64,000 bases of DNA, from the NCBI GenBank assembly GCA_034429195.1, contig DAOUGQ010000007.1:186001-250000 (forward strand), given 5' to 3'. Every line of letters begins with the position of its first letter. The first letter of the stretch is position 1. The position numbers and the translations under genes are program-made. This DNA comes from UBA4782 sp034429195. GTDB lineage: Bacteria; Chloroflexota; Anaerolineae; Anaerolineales; Anaerolineaceae. Below, piece by piece: positions 33,580 to 41,656 of this stretch. The notes under the pieces are model-generated. The model had not been told where the DNA came from, ran no database searches, and worked only from the letters and a program-made list of their open reading frames with translations.

Positions 33580-34548
33580 ATGAATGTATTTCTTTTGGGT
33601 GGTACTGGATTCATTGGTTACCATGCTGTCCAAGAATTACTAAAAAGAAGCCACCGCATAACAATTGTAGCATTACCACCCCTGCCCTCAGAAGAACTCT
33701 TTCCGCCCGAAGTATCCATTCACCTGGTAAACATCAACGACCTAAAAGACGAAGAATTGCTGGAATTATTGAAAGGACATGATTCATTGGTGCACGCTGC
33801 TGGTATAGATGATCGGGTAGTGCCAGACGCTCCAGCATATCCATTCTTTTATAAAGAAAATGTCGAAATGTCAGAACGACTATTTCGATTTGCAAAGCAA
33901 GCAGGAATAAAACAAGCTGTAATGCTGGGATCATATTATGTAAAATTCGATCGCCAATGGCCAGAGTTGAAACTAGCCGAACGGCATCCTTATATCCGCA
34001 CCTGCCTGGAGCAAGAAGAGCATAGCCTGCAAGAATGTGGTGATGATATTCGATTGACCATATTAGAGCTTCCTAATGTATTTGGCAGCTCGCCTGGACG
34101 TGATCCTCAATGGAAATCGCTTATCAGGTATCTCAATACTGCGTCTCCCATCTTTTATATGCATGGCGGTACAGCCTGCATGTCTGCTGTGCAGGTTGCT
34201 GAGGCTATAGCCGGCGCATTGGAAAATTATTCTGCATCTGGAGTGTATGTGCTGGGTGGTGAAAATCTGACCTGGGTACAGTTGTTAAGCCGCCTATCGT
34301 TGTTAACAGGAAAGAGTAAAAAAATACATATTCTGCCCAATTGGATTATCAAGATGGGTATGTACTATTTATATAACCAGAGTAAGAAGCATGGAAAAGA
34401 AAATGGTTTAGATCCGAGATATTTGGTCGATCTACAGACAGCGTTGACTTATGTTGATCCTGAGCCTGCTCGTCAGGTACTTGGCTTTCAACGAGGTGGG
34501 TTGGAAGATGCTCTTAAAAAAACTGTCGAAGCTTCTTTGCGAAAATAA
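33580..34548 (+). CDS. NAD(P)-binding SDR/epimerase-family protein
   Basis: A 322-residue atypical SDR. GGTGFIG near the N-terminus is the cofactor motif and LVHAAGIDDRV the matching second strand. The usual Tyr-x3-Lys is not obvious; the corresponding region reads LGSYYVKFDRQWPELKLAERHPYI. Members of this kind act as isoflavone-reductase-like or NmrA-like enzymes or regulators. AGGGAG precedes the ATG. It is separated from the upstream SDR by a terminator and ends exactly where the convergent unknown gene ends. Function is inferred from fold only. Confidence 0.7.
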   Translation: MNVFLLGGTGFIGYHAVQELLKRSHRITIVALPPLPSEELFPPEVSIHLVNINDLKDEELLELLKGHDSLVHAAGIDDRVVPDAPAYPFFYKENVEMSERLFRFAKQAGIKQAVMLGSYYVKFDRQWPELKLAERHPYIRTCLEQEEHSLQECGDDIRLTILELPNVFGSSPGRDPQWKSLIRYLNTASPIFYMHGGTACMSAVQVAEAIAGALENYSASGVYVLGGENLTWVQLLSRLSLLTGKSKKIHILPNWIIKMGMYYLYNQSKKHGKENGLDPRYLVDLQTALTYVDPEPARQVLGFQRGGLEDALKKTVEASLRK

Positions 34549-35985
34549 TTAATATACAGCTTGATTGATTCCAGCCAATCTTTCTGCATGCAGAAGGTCA
34601 CATAATGCTGTTTGAATAACTTTTACCCGCATCGGATTTAGCTGTTTGAGAGGGAATGCTATCTTCTCACGGTGGATTAGGGCGGCATCTATCACTGGCT
34701 GGATAGCAGACTGATACTTCTGCACCGCGGACGGGATATAGAAAAAATGAGATGCATCTTTTCCTCTCATCATCGATAATATCAAAAACGCCTCACCTTC
34801 CGCCGATAATTTTATTGTTATCAGTTTCATAGAAGCTGGTTCAACCAGAGTTTCGCCTACTGATGCATGACTGGTATCAAGGATCAGACTCAAGGAATTC
34901 AATCTGCTCACCCTGATCTTCCCTTCCTCTTTCTTCCAGGCTATGATCAAAGGTTGAACAATTTCTCTTTCCCGAGGATCCAGGTGATCCAGAAAACTCT
35001 GTAAATTTTCCTTACGTGATATCAATCGGGGAGCATCACCCTGCTGTTTGGTTTGTAGAATTTGAGCCAGTTGGCTCAAAGCCTGGATCAACTCACTGGC
35101 TTTTTTCATAGTGAAAGATTCACGCACACGCAACACTGCACGTGAACCAGTCACTCGTAGACTTGAAATTGACCTCACCTGTTCTTGATATTCTTGCAGA
35201 AGGTGCTCATCTCCCAGGTTTTTTAACAACAGGTGATCCCATACCAGACGTATTGAAGCGATATCACCATTAACTGGCGGTAGCAGGGAAGCAAGGCGCA
35301 CCTGTTTCCTGGTAGTTTTGCAATTAAAGTGGATTCCCTTCTGGTTGATTGTAAGAACACCTTTCTTTTTTACCCAGTTTTCCATCATAAAACAAAAGAT
35401 AGACTGCGCATTTTGAGAGCAACTGATCAAAATCTGATAAAGGTCTTTCATTTGCCCTGGGAGTAAGGGAATAGAAGGCAGTATGTCAAATGGCAAATTG
35501 GCGTTCGATAGTTTTTCTGGTGCTGGATAAACATAATCCAGTGCTGCCATCATTTGTGAGCGTACTCGCAAGATGGTGGTAAATACCCGCTGGATAGAAT
35601 GCGCAACTTCGTTTTCATTTAAACGCTTTGTATGACGGCAAATTATGTAATTTACTGCCTGTTCATCAACTGAAAATTGCGCATCCTCAACTTTGGGTAC
35701 ATTTATGAGCACTTCCATTAATTCCACATGGGTAAGGAACTTTCCATGATATGGAAGAGCAAGTAATGGCATATTAGCCACAATAAAAGAGGCTTCAGGG
35801 GTATTAATCGCGGCAATTAAGCCACGCAGATTGGCGAGTTGAAAGAATTGAAAACCATTCAATGAAACCTGATCAGTAGATTGGTGATATTGCTCGAGGA
35901 TTTCTCGTGCAATCACTTCAGCATCAATTACAGATTCTAGATGAGCGGAGAAGTCTTGTTCAACCATTCTAATCCAATTGTACAT
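34549..35985 (-). CDS. Hypothetical protein, 478 residues
   Basis: I do not recognise this protein. It is soluble, predicted mostly helical, without signal peptide, membrane span or metal motif. The centre has a long helical stretch (ASELIQALSQLAQILQTKQQG) and a patch HLDPREREIVQPLIIAWKKEEG. The end is HREKIAFPLKQLNPMRVKVIQ. The length and lack of repeats suggest a two- or three-domain cytosolic protein. Met7 (35967) is an alternative start. The stop codon directly abuts that of the convergent SDR gene (no spacer). No neighbour hints at a role. Confidence 0.6.
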   Translation of the reverse strand: MYNWIRMVEQDFSAHLESVIDAEVIAREILEQYHQSTDQVSLNGFQFFQLANLRGLIAAINTPEASFIVANMPLLALPYHGKFLTHVELMEVLINVPKVEDAQFSVDEQAVNYIICRHTKRLNENEVAHSIQRVFTTILRVRSQMMAALDYVYPAPEKLSNANLPFDILPSIPLLPGQMKDLYQILISCSQNAQSIFCFMMENWVKKKGVLTINQKGIHFNCKTTRKQVRLASLLPPVNGDIASIRLVWDHLLLKNLGDEHLLQEYQEQVRSISSLRVTGSRAVLRVRESFTMKKASELIQALSQLAQILQTKQQGDAPRLISRKENLQSFLDHLDPREREIVQPLIIAWKKEEGKIRVSRLNSLSLILDTSHASVGETLVEPASMKLITIKLSAEGEAFLILSMMRGKDASHFFYIPSAVQKYQSAIQPVIDAALIHREKIAFPLKQLNPMRVKVIQTALCDLLHAERLAGINQAVY

Positions 35986-36166
35986 CAGGTATGAAATCCC
36001 TAATGACTATGCCTTTTGTCATATAGGCATATTTTATTCATAATATATCCCATTTCTTCATTATTTCTGAGATAATCTTTTTTGCAAAATGGGTAGATTT
36101 TTGTGATCATATTCGTTTGCCTATATACCCTGTTTTGATCTTTTTCTTTTCCAGGAAGGTGTTGAA

Positions 36167-37018
36167 ATGCAAATATTAACTGATCGAGGTGCAGATATCA
36201 CGCCAGAAGTAGTGCAAGAGTTTGGAATAACTTTTGCCCCCTTGCGTATCCTGCTCGATGGAAAAACTTATACCAGCGGTGTTGACCTGGACTCCTCAAC
36301 CTTCTATAAAATGCTGGATGAAACCAAGAATTATCCAACTACCTCCATGCCATCAGCTGGAGAATTTGCAGATCTGTATCGTGAAATGGCAAAAACTGAC
36401 CCCGAAATCCTTTCGATCCATATCTCATCTGGCTTAAGCGGTACGCTTACTGCGGCTAAATTAGGCGCTGAAATGGTGCCCGAAGCCAAAGTCACTTTTT
36501 GGGACAGCATGACCCTTTCCTGCCCTTTTGGTTGGCAGGTCGAAACTGCTGCTCGTATGATCAAGTCTGGCGTTAATCTTGAAACCGTTCTCCAAAAGTT
36601 GAACAACATGCGCGAAAAAGTACAAGGTATGTTCACATTGAATGATTTGCGCTATTTGATCCATGGTGGTCGTATCAGCCATATTACTGGATTGGTTGCC
36701 TCAGTACTGAACATTAAACCTATCATTGGAGTAGAAAAACAGGAAGGAAAGTACTTTCAGGTTGGTAAATTCTTCTCGATCAGCCGGGCGATTCAAGGAA
36801 TGGTTAATCAAGTTGAAACCTGGTACGGAACAAAAGATAAATTGCGTGTTCAATTACTGCATGGCAACAATCTTGAAGCAGTTGCATTGTTACGTGAAAA
36901 ATTAACCTCAGTCTTTGACTGTGTTTTTGACCCAATATTACCTATAGCTCCTGTATTAGGCGCTCACACTGGACCATCTCTGGTAGGTTTATCCGTAGCA
37001 CCCTCTTCATTATTTTAA
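36167..37018 (+). CDS. DegV-family fatty-acid-binding protein (FakB-like)
   Basis: A 283-residue protein with the DegV signature from the start: ILTDRGADITPEVV, then YPTTSMPSAGEF, LSIHISSGLSGT with the conserved Ser-Gly-Thr loop, a W-D-S-M block, and LRYLIHGGRIS. The C-terminus has H-T-G-P in LGAHTGPSLVG, which contacts the bound fatty-acid carboxylate. DegV/FakB proteins present fatty acids to a kinase (FakA) for phospholipid synthesis; no FakA gene is in the window. AGGAAGGTG precedes the ATG and a good terminator follows, so it is probably a single-gene unit. Confidence 0.88.
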   Translation: MQILTDRGADITPEVVQEFGITFAPLRILLDGKTYTSGVDLDSSTFYKMLDETKNYPTTSMPSAGEFADLYREMAKTDPEILSIHISSGLSGTLTAAKLGAEMVPEAKVTFWDSMTLSCPFGWQVETAARMIKSGVNLETVLQKLNNMREKVQGMFTLNDLRYLIHGGRISHITGLVASVLNIKPIIGVEKQEGKYFQVGKFFSISRAIQGMVNQVETWYGTKDKLRVQLLHGNNLEAVALLREKLTSVFDCVFDPILPIAPVLGAHTGPSLVGLSVAPSSLF

Positions 37019-37053
37019 AAATGACCCTATAAAACAATACTTTTCCATGAATT

Positions 37054-37094
37054 AATGAGATGTTACCCATATATCAGGCAACATCTCATTTTTT
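37054..37094 (+). terminator. Intrinsic terminator after degV-like gene
   Basis: AATGAGATGTT (37054-37064) and AACATCTCATT (37080-37090) pair over 11 bp and run into TTTTTT. Confidence 0.85.
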
Positions 37095-37459
37095 GTTGAA
37101 AGATCTCACCTGACACATACCATAATGGGTTATACTTTTTTACCTGCTTGAAGATACCCCTGCAACATTTCTATCACCTATCTGGAAGTAAAAATGTACA
37201 TCGGTTGCAAATATGATGAAGATTTCATGATATTGCACCTGCACCCAGAAATGACATTCTCTATCAGCCAGTTGATCATTTATGGGTGAGATTTGATAAC
37301 TATTGGACAGGGAAGTGGGAAAATCGTTTTCATTTTCCCAGGAGAAAACCTGTGCAACAGAATTATTCAACTCATTATTTTTAATAGCGGGGAAACTCTC
37401 TTTTACTTTATCTGGCATTCCTTAAATAAATAATAGGCAAACCAAAAATATTTTAAATT
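37095..37459. other. Intergenic stretch with one doubtful small frame
   Basis: A minus-strand frame of 92 codons (37140-37418) is open here. It starts MPDKVKESFPAIKNN and has no recognisable domain; the only purine-rich site (AAGGA) abuts its ATG. AT-rich composition alone could explain it. I do not call it a gene, but a small protein cannot be excluded. Otherwise nothing is seen before the cupin promoter. Confidence 0.4.
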
Positions 37460-37483
37460 ATCACCACTCTCTGGTGATATAAT
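37460..37483 (+). promoter_or_regulatory. Promoter -10 overlapped by an inverted repeat (cupin gene)
   Basis: ATCACC (37460-37465) and GGTGAT (37473-37478) form a 6+6 palindrome with a 7-base spacer. The right arm runs into TATAAT (37478-37483). A regulator bound here would block the promoter. Transcription would begin near 37490, ahead of GGAG and the ATG at 37512. Confidence 0.45.
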
Positions 37484-37511
37484 TTTTAATCAAATTTTTT
37501 GGAGTACAGCA

Positions 37512-37880
37512 ATGAGTATCATCCGTCATTTTAATGGTTCAGAAACTGACTTGAGCTGGGAAGATGTTCCAGTTCGTAAATATAATGATGAATTTGTTGG
37601 TGTGACTCGACAAATCCCCGTTGGGCCAGACGAAGGTTCAAATAATTTTCACATCCGCTATTTCCGATGCGAACCTGGCACTCATACCAATAAAGAATCA
37701 CACCCGCACGAACATGGCGTGATCGTATTGCATGGTCATGCACGTTTACAATTGAATGATGAATTCTTCGATGTGAAACCCCATGATGCCATCTTTATTT
37801 CTGGAAATGATGTACATCAATTTGTCGTCCAGGGTGATGAACCTTTTGGATTCATCTGTGTGGTTGTAGGAAAACGTTAG
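37512..37880 (+). CDS. Small cupin-domain protein
   Basis: A 122-residue single-domain cupin. Motif 1 is HPHEHGVIVLHGHARL, with three His and a Glu as probable metal ligands, and motif 2 is HDAIFISGNDVHQF. Single cupins bind a divalent metal and act as small isomerases, dioxygenases or sugar-binding proteins, and the substrate cannot be predicted. GGAG lies 9 bases before the ATG. An inverted repeat over the -10 suggests repression. A strong bidirectional terminator follows. Confidence 0.85.
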   Translation: MSIIRHFNGSETDLSWEDVPVRKYNDEFVGVTRQIPVGPDEGSNNFHIRYFRCEPGTHTNKESHPHEHGVIVLHGHARLQLNDEFFDVKPHDAIFISGNDVHQFVVQGDEPFGFICVVVGKR

Positions 37881-37915
37881 CCTACGCTTCTGATTTCGGA
37901 AATATTTACTGATAA

Positions 37916-37952
37916 ACAAAGAAAGGGTGCTTTGTGAGCACCCTTTCTTTGT
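37916..37952. terminator. Bidirectional intrinsic terminator
   Basis: A 16-bp perfect stem (37916-37931 with 37937-37952) has a 5-base loop. T-rich on one strand and A-rich on the other, it serves both the cupin gene and the convergent sugar-phosphate genes. Confidence 0.85.
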
Positions 37953-37967
37953 AAATAAAATATACCG

Positions 37968-38630
37968 TTAATTTTCTCTCATTCGCTTAATAAATTCTGC
38001 CATATCCGCAGCACTAAACAGAGCAGAACCAGAGATCAGCCTTGTAGCCCCTGCGTCTATCAATATAGGGGCAGTCTGTAGAGATACTCCACCATCTATG
38101 GCAATTGGAACACTGGGTTTTTCCTGATCGATCATCCTCTTAAGCTGCGATATACGTTCACCCATGTTCTTATCCATTGCCTGCCCACCAAAACCCGGGT
38201 GGACACCTAATAATAAAATCTCATCTACCATGTTAATGTAAGGCAAAATATCTTCCAATGCCACATCCAGGTTAACGCAAATACTGACCTCTACCTTGCG
38301 AGCTTTTATGCGTTCGATAGTAGCCTTAGGATCAGGAGACCTGTCCCATTGAAAAGAAATGATATCCGCATCCAGATTTCCAAATGTGTCTAGAACATCA
38401 TCTGGATTGCCCAATTCAAGGTGAAGGCTAAATGGCTTATCCGTGTAAGGTCTTAAAGCTGTCAGGTGATGAGGGGATAGAGCAATATTGGGAACGTAGT
38501 GTCCGTCCATCACGTCAAAATGGAATGAGTCTACCCCGGCTTGAACAGCACGAGTAACATCTCTCGCCATATTGGCATAATCAGCTGCAAGAAGGGATGC
38601 AGAAATCTCGATAGTATGATGATTCATCAT
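37968..38630 (-). CDS. Ribulose-phosphate 3-epimerase family protein
   Basis: About 220 residues in a TIM barrel. The family blocks are present: ISASLLAADYANM, FHFDVMDGHYVPN (catalytic Asp and metal ligands), SLHLELGNPDD, GVHPGFGGQ, IAIDGGVSL and SGSALF at the phosphate site. It interconverts a pentulose phosphate pair or, as in the allulose-6-phosphate epimerase relatives, a hexulose pair. The ATG at 38630 overlaps the stop of the upstream synthase gene (ATGA), so the two are translationally coupled. That pairing favours a hexulose/pentulose phosphate pathway role. Confidence 0.82.
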   Translation of the reverse strand: MMNHHTIEISASLLAADYANMARDVTRAVQAGVDSFHFDVMDGHYVPNIALSPHHLTALRPYTDKPFSLHLELGNPDDVLDTFGNLDADIISFQWDRSPDPKATIERIKARKVEVSICVNLDVALEDILPYINMVDEILLLGVHPGFGGQAMDKNMGERISQLKRMIDQEKPSVPIAIDGGVSLQTAPILIDAGATRLISGSALFSAADMAEFIKRMREN

Positions 38631-39280
38631 TTCCAAAGAGTATCCACCAGTTTTCGTAATTCCCGGGCAGCTTTAGCTGGATCCGATTGAGCTGTAATAC
38701 CACGCCCAATGACAATGGCATAAATTTTAATGTCTTTTAACAGAGGTAGAACATCTGCATTCAAACCACCAGCAATTGCTACATCCAGGTTATTATCTAC
38801 CAGGGTTTTGACAATATCACGAGCTTTTGCATCCCACAAAGCTCCAACATTCAATTCTTCATCGATGCTACGGTGAATAAGCACCAGACTTACACCCTGT
38901 TTTTTCAGATCAATAGCCAGTGCCGCAGGGTCAGCCACACCAGTCATATCCACTTCAGCCCGTTTACCCCATTTGTCAGCTTCTTTCTGTACGCCCAAAA
39001 TGGTGGCGCGGGTTGTGATTCCTTGAGTGGTAACAATATCAGCACCTGCTTTAAAAGCCATTTCAGCTTCATAAGCACCCACATCACTGGATTTTAGATC
39101 AGCCAGGATGAGTTTTTCTGGGAAAACTGCTCGTAGCTGTCGCACGATACCAATCCCCACTGATTTAATCAGGGGTGTTCCGGCTTCCAAAATATCGACA
39201 AAAGGAGCACATTTTCGAGCTAATTCCAATGCTTGAATTCCATCCAATGTATCTAGAGCGAGTTGTATTTTGGGGGGCAT
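38627..39280 (-). CDS. 3-hexulose-6-phosphate synthase / 3-keto-gulonate-6-phosphate decarboxylase family
   Basis: About 217 residues, orotidine-phosphate-decarboxylase fold. IQLALDTLD, VDILEAGTPLIKSVG and the catalytic block ILADLKSSDVGAYEAEMAF (D-x-K-x-x-D) are typical of hexulose phosphate synthase and KGPDC enzymes; VIGRGITAQSDP is the phosphate site. The two activities cannot be separated by eye; AGADIVTTQG leans toward the synthase. GGAG and ATAATGATG put the start at 39280 or 39283. Promoter and operator lie directly upstream. With the epimerase it could handle formaldehyde fixation or ascorbate-like sugar breakdown; a galactitol/ascorbate-type PTS is encoded 10 kb away. Confidence 0.75.
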   Translation of the reverse strand: MPPKIQLALDTLDGIQALELARKCAPFVDILEAGTPLIKSVGIGIVRQLRAVFPEKLILADLKSSDVGAYEAEMAFKAGADIVTTQGITTRATILGVQKEADKWGKRAEVDMTGVADPAALAIDLKKQGVSLVLIHRSIDEELNVGALWDAKARDIVKTLVDNNLDVAIAGGLNADVLPLLKDIKIYAIVIGRGITAQSDPAKAARELRKLVDTLWK

Positions 39281-39291
39281 CATTATCTCCA

Positions 39292-39307
39292 ATTCACATT
39301 AGTGAAT
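39292..39307. promoter_or_regulatory. Operator-like palindrome between promoter and start
   Basis: ATTCAC-ATTA-GTGAAT is a perfect 6+6 inverted repeat just upstream of the ribosome site, well placed for a repressor responding to a sugar phosphate. No regulator gene is adjacent. Confidence 0.5.
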
Positions 39308-39325
39308 ATATTGTAACCTATGTGA

Positions 39326-39354
39326 AGTATACTCATGGGATTCCTTTTTGTCAA
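39326..39354 (-). promoter_or_regulatory. Strong sigma-A promoter for the sugar-phosphate gene pair
   Basis: On the minus strand TTGACA (39349-39354) and TATACT (39326-39331) are spaced by exactly 17 bases. This is the best consensus promoter in the window. Confidence 0.75.
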
Positions 39355-39372
39355 TAAGTGTGTTGCTACTTT

Positions 39373-39404
39373 AAAGAAAAGCGCCTTACCTGTCGGTAAG
39401 GCGC
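39373..39404 (-). terminator. Intrinsic terminator of the second ABC operon
   Basis: GCGCCTTACC and GGTAAGGCGC form a perfect 10-bp stem with a 4-base loop (39381-39404), followed on the minus strand by TTTTCTTT. Confidence 0.85.
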
Positions 39405-39417
39405 CTGGTCGTTCTGT

Positions 39418-39630
39418 TTATTTCCGTTTATTTCTTTCATTTCTTGCGTAGTACGCAGTTCCTATGATCCCAAGAAACATTCCTACCAAAGAGAGTGCAT
39501 AAGAAAAGAAATTGAGAAAGAACGTTGACTTTAACACGTGGATAACCATGAGAAGTGGGAATACAACACCCAGTATCATACACAAGGCACCAATGATTAT
39601 CAATCGTGTGGGAGTCAGCCATTTAATCAT
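39418..39630 (-). CDS. Small two-span membrane protein at the end of the ABC operon
   Basis: About 70 residues starting at the ATG that overlaps the ATPase stop (ATGA). Two hydrophobic helices (LIIIGALCMILGVVFPLLMV and FSYALSLVGMFLGIIGTAYY) and a basic tail (RNERNKRK) are the whole protein. It resembles no family I know. Coupling to the transporter genes suggests an accessory or assembly part of that importer. Confidence 0.65.
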   Translation of the reverse strand: MIKWLTPTRLIIIGALCMILGVVFPLLMVIHVLKSTFFLNFFSYALSLVGMFLGIIGTAYYARNERNKRK

Positions 39631-40676
39631 TGTTTCATTAACCAGCAAGAAACCAAATGTCCGGGTTCTGGTTCAAATTCGGGCGGGATATCCACGTCGC
39701 AAAGCCCTTTCATAATATGCGGGCAGCGAGGGTGAAAACGACATCCCGTAGGAGGTTTCACCAGACTTGGAGGTTCGCCTGGAGGAACAGACTTCTGAAC
39801 AGTTGCATTGTTGGCATCAGGGTCAGAAGTTGCTTCAAGCAAAGCAAATGTATATGGGTGCTTGGTATTCTGAATGACCTGAGCAACATTACCCTTCTCA
39901 ATCACCTGCCCGGCGTACATAACAAAGATTCTCTCAGAGAAGTAGCGCACAGTTGAAAGATCATGGGTGATGTAAATAACGCCTAAATGATGCTGCTGTT
40001 GTAAACCACGTAGAAGCTTGAGGATTTCCACGCGAACGGATGCGTCCAGCATAGACACGGGTTCATCTGCAATCATCAGAGCAGGATTCATGATCATAGC
40101 ACGTGCAATAACGACACGCTGTTGTTGGCCGCCACTGATCTGATGAGGAAATTTTGCCATGAATTCTTCTGCGGGACTCATCTTGACTTCTTCAAGAGCT
40201 TTCTTCACTCGATTAAATCGCTCCTGAGCGTCTTTAATGCCATTTATCTTTAACGGTTCTTCCAGAATGTTCTGAACCGTCATAAATGGAGGCAAAGCAC
40301 CGTAAGGATCCTGTTGAACGTAACCGACATGAGAGCGATACTCTTTCAAGTCATTGGCTTTTAAGTTATTGATTGGGATGCCCTGAAAGATTACTTCGCC
40401 TTTTGTTGGTCGATTGAGACGAAGAATTGTCCGCATCAAACTGGTTTTCCCACAACCGCTTTCGCCAACTATAGCGATCGTTTCGTCATCGCGCAGATTA
40501 AAGGTCACTCCATCAACCGCACGTACATATCCAGCATGTCCAAAGCCAAATCTTCTTAATTCAAACCAGACATGCAGATCGTTAACTGAAAGCAAGTTTC
40601 CATTGTGCGAAGTCTTCGCTTCAATGCTGTTCGAAGGTGTGTTCATTTCGTTTTTGAGTTCTTTTTCTTTATTCAT
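39627..40676 (-). CDS. Peptide-type ABC transporter ATP-binding protein (DppF/OppF type)
   Basis: About 349 residues. Walker A GESGCGKTS, Q-loop YVQQDPYGALPPF, signature ISGGQQQR, Walker B LMIADEPVSMLD and switch ITHDLS are intact. The C-terminal Cys region reads CRFHPRCPHIMKGLC. The start is uncertain: ATG 40676 is preferred; 40724 would overlap the upstream gene by 35 bases. About 40 residues precede the core domain (NTPSNSIEAKTSHNG), longer than usual. It pairs with the ATPase encoded just upstream. Confidence 0.85.
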   Translation of the reverse strand: MNKEKELKNEMNTPSNSIEAKTSHNGNLLSVNDLHVWFELRRFGFGHAGYVRAVDGVTFNLRDDETIAIVGESGCGKTSLMRTILRLNRPTKGEVIFQGIPINNLKANDLKEYRSHVGYVQQDPYGALPPFMTVQNILEEPLKINGIKDAQERFNRVKKALEEVKMSPAEEFMAKFPHQISGGQQQRVVIARAMIMNPALMIADEPVSMLDASVRVEILKLLRGLQQQHHLGVIYITHDLSTVRYFSERIFVMYAGQVIEKGNVAQVIQNTKHPYTFALLEATSDPDANNATVQKSVPPGEPPSLVKPPTGCRFHPRCPHIMKGLCDVDIPPEFEPEPGHLVSCWLMKQ

Positions 40677-40689
40677 AAGGCACTCGTCA

Positions 40690-41652
40690 TCACGCGTATA
40701 ACCAGCATTTAACCCGGTCGTCATCGATTTGGACTACCGGAGGTTCTTCAGAACATTTCGCAAACTTTCGCGGGCAGCGAGCTGCAAACCGGCAGCCAAC
40801 TGGAGGGTTGATTAGACTTGGTGGATGTCCGGTAATAAAATCTGGTTCTTCGTTACCGCGTAATTTTGGTACGCTTGCCATCAGCTTTGCCGAGTACGGA
40901 TGCCGTGGTTCTTTAAAGAAATCCTTAGCCCAGCCAGTTTCAACAATTTGCCCGGCATACATCACGGCAACACGGTCTGCGAGTTCACTGGAGGTTGCTA
41001 TATCATGTGTGATCAGTATAAAACTGGTCGCCATCTCAGCTTTGATCCGTTTAAGGAGATTGAAGATATTTGCCTGGGTTAACACATCGAGGGCCGAGGT
41101 TGGCTCATCGAGCATAACCAGATCAGGTGCAGTGACCAGTGCCATTGCAAGCGCAACACGCTGTCGCATACCACCAGATAATTCAAAGGGGTACCGGTTA
41201 ATGAAGTCCGTAGGCACTCCGACGTGCTGGAACATCTTGATTGCCTGTTCCAAGGCTTCTTCTTTCTTTACCCCATAATGAACCATCATTGGCTCAGCAA
41301 CCTGATCACCCACACGCAGAACCGGATTAAGGCTGTTCATAGCAGCCTGGGGCACCAGTGACATCTTGATCCAGCGGATTTGTTTTCGATATTCTTCATC
41401 GGACAAAGCCATTGTATCGGTTTCATGCAGAAATACCTTACCGCTGTAATGTTGCACATTGCGAGGCAGTAACCTTAACACTGCTTTTGCAAGTGAGCTT
41501 TTGCCACAACCAGATTCACCAACAACCACTACCGCCTGGTTTGATCGCAATCGAAAATTTACTCCATCAACAGCCTGTACACTACCTTTTGTTGTACGGA
41601 AGTGGAGTTTTAAATCTTGAATATCTAGAATGACATTATTATTTTCTGCCAT
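40690..41652 (-). CDS. Peptide-type ABC transporter ATP-binding protein (DppD/OppD type)
   Basis: A 320-residue ATPase: Walker A GESGCGKSS, Q-loop MSLVPQAAMNSLNPVLR, signature LSGGMRQR, Walker B LVMLDEPTSALD, switch ITHDIA, and the C-terminal Cys set CRFAARCPRKFAKC. The start codon follows the permease stop by four bases with no clear ribosome site, suggesting coupled translation. Confidence 0.9.
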   Translation of the reverse strand: MAENNNVILDIQDLKLHFRTTKGSVQAVDGVNFRLRSNQAVVVVGESGCGKSSLAKAVLRLLPRNVQHYSGKVFLHETDTMALSDEEYRKQIRWIKMSLVPQAAMNSLNPVLRVGDQVAEPMMVHYGVKKEEALEQAIKMFQHVGVPTDFINRYPFELSGGMRQRVALAMALVTAPDLVMLDEPTSALDVLTQANIFNLLKRIKAEMATSFILITHDIATSSELADRVAVMYAGQIVETGWAKDFFKEPRHPYSAKLMASVPKLRGNEEPDFITGHPPSLINPPVGCRFAARCPRKFAKCSEEPPVVQIDDDRVKCWLYA

Positions 41653-41656
41653 GGCT

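Noticed and set aside
37140..37418. 92-codon frame on the minus strand
   Set aside because: No domain, no well-spaced ribosome site and AT-rich composition; left as doubtful within the intergenic entry.
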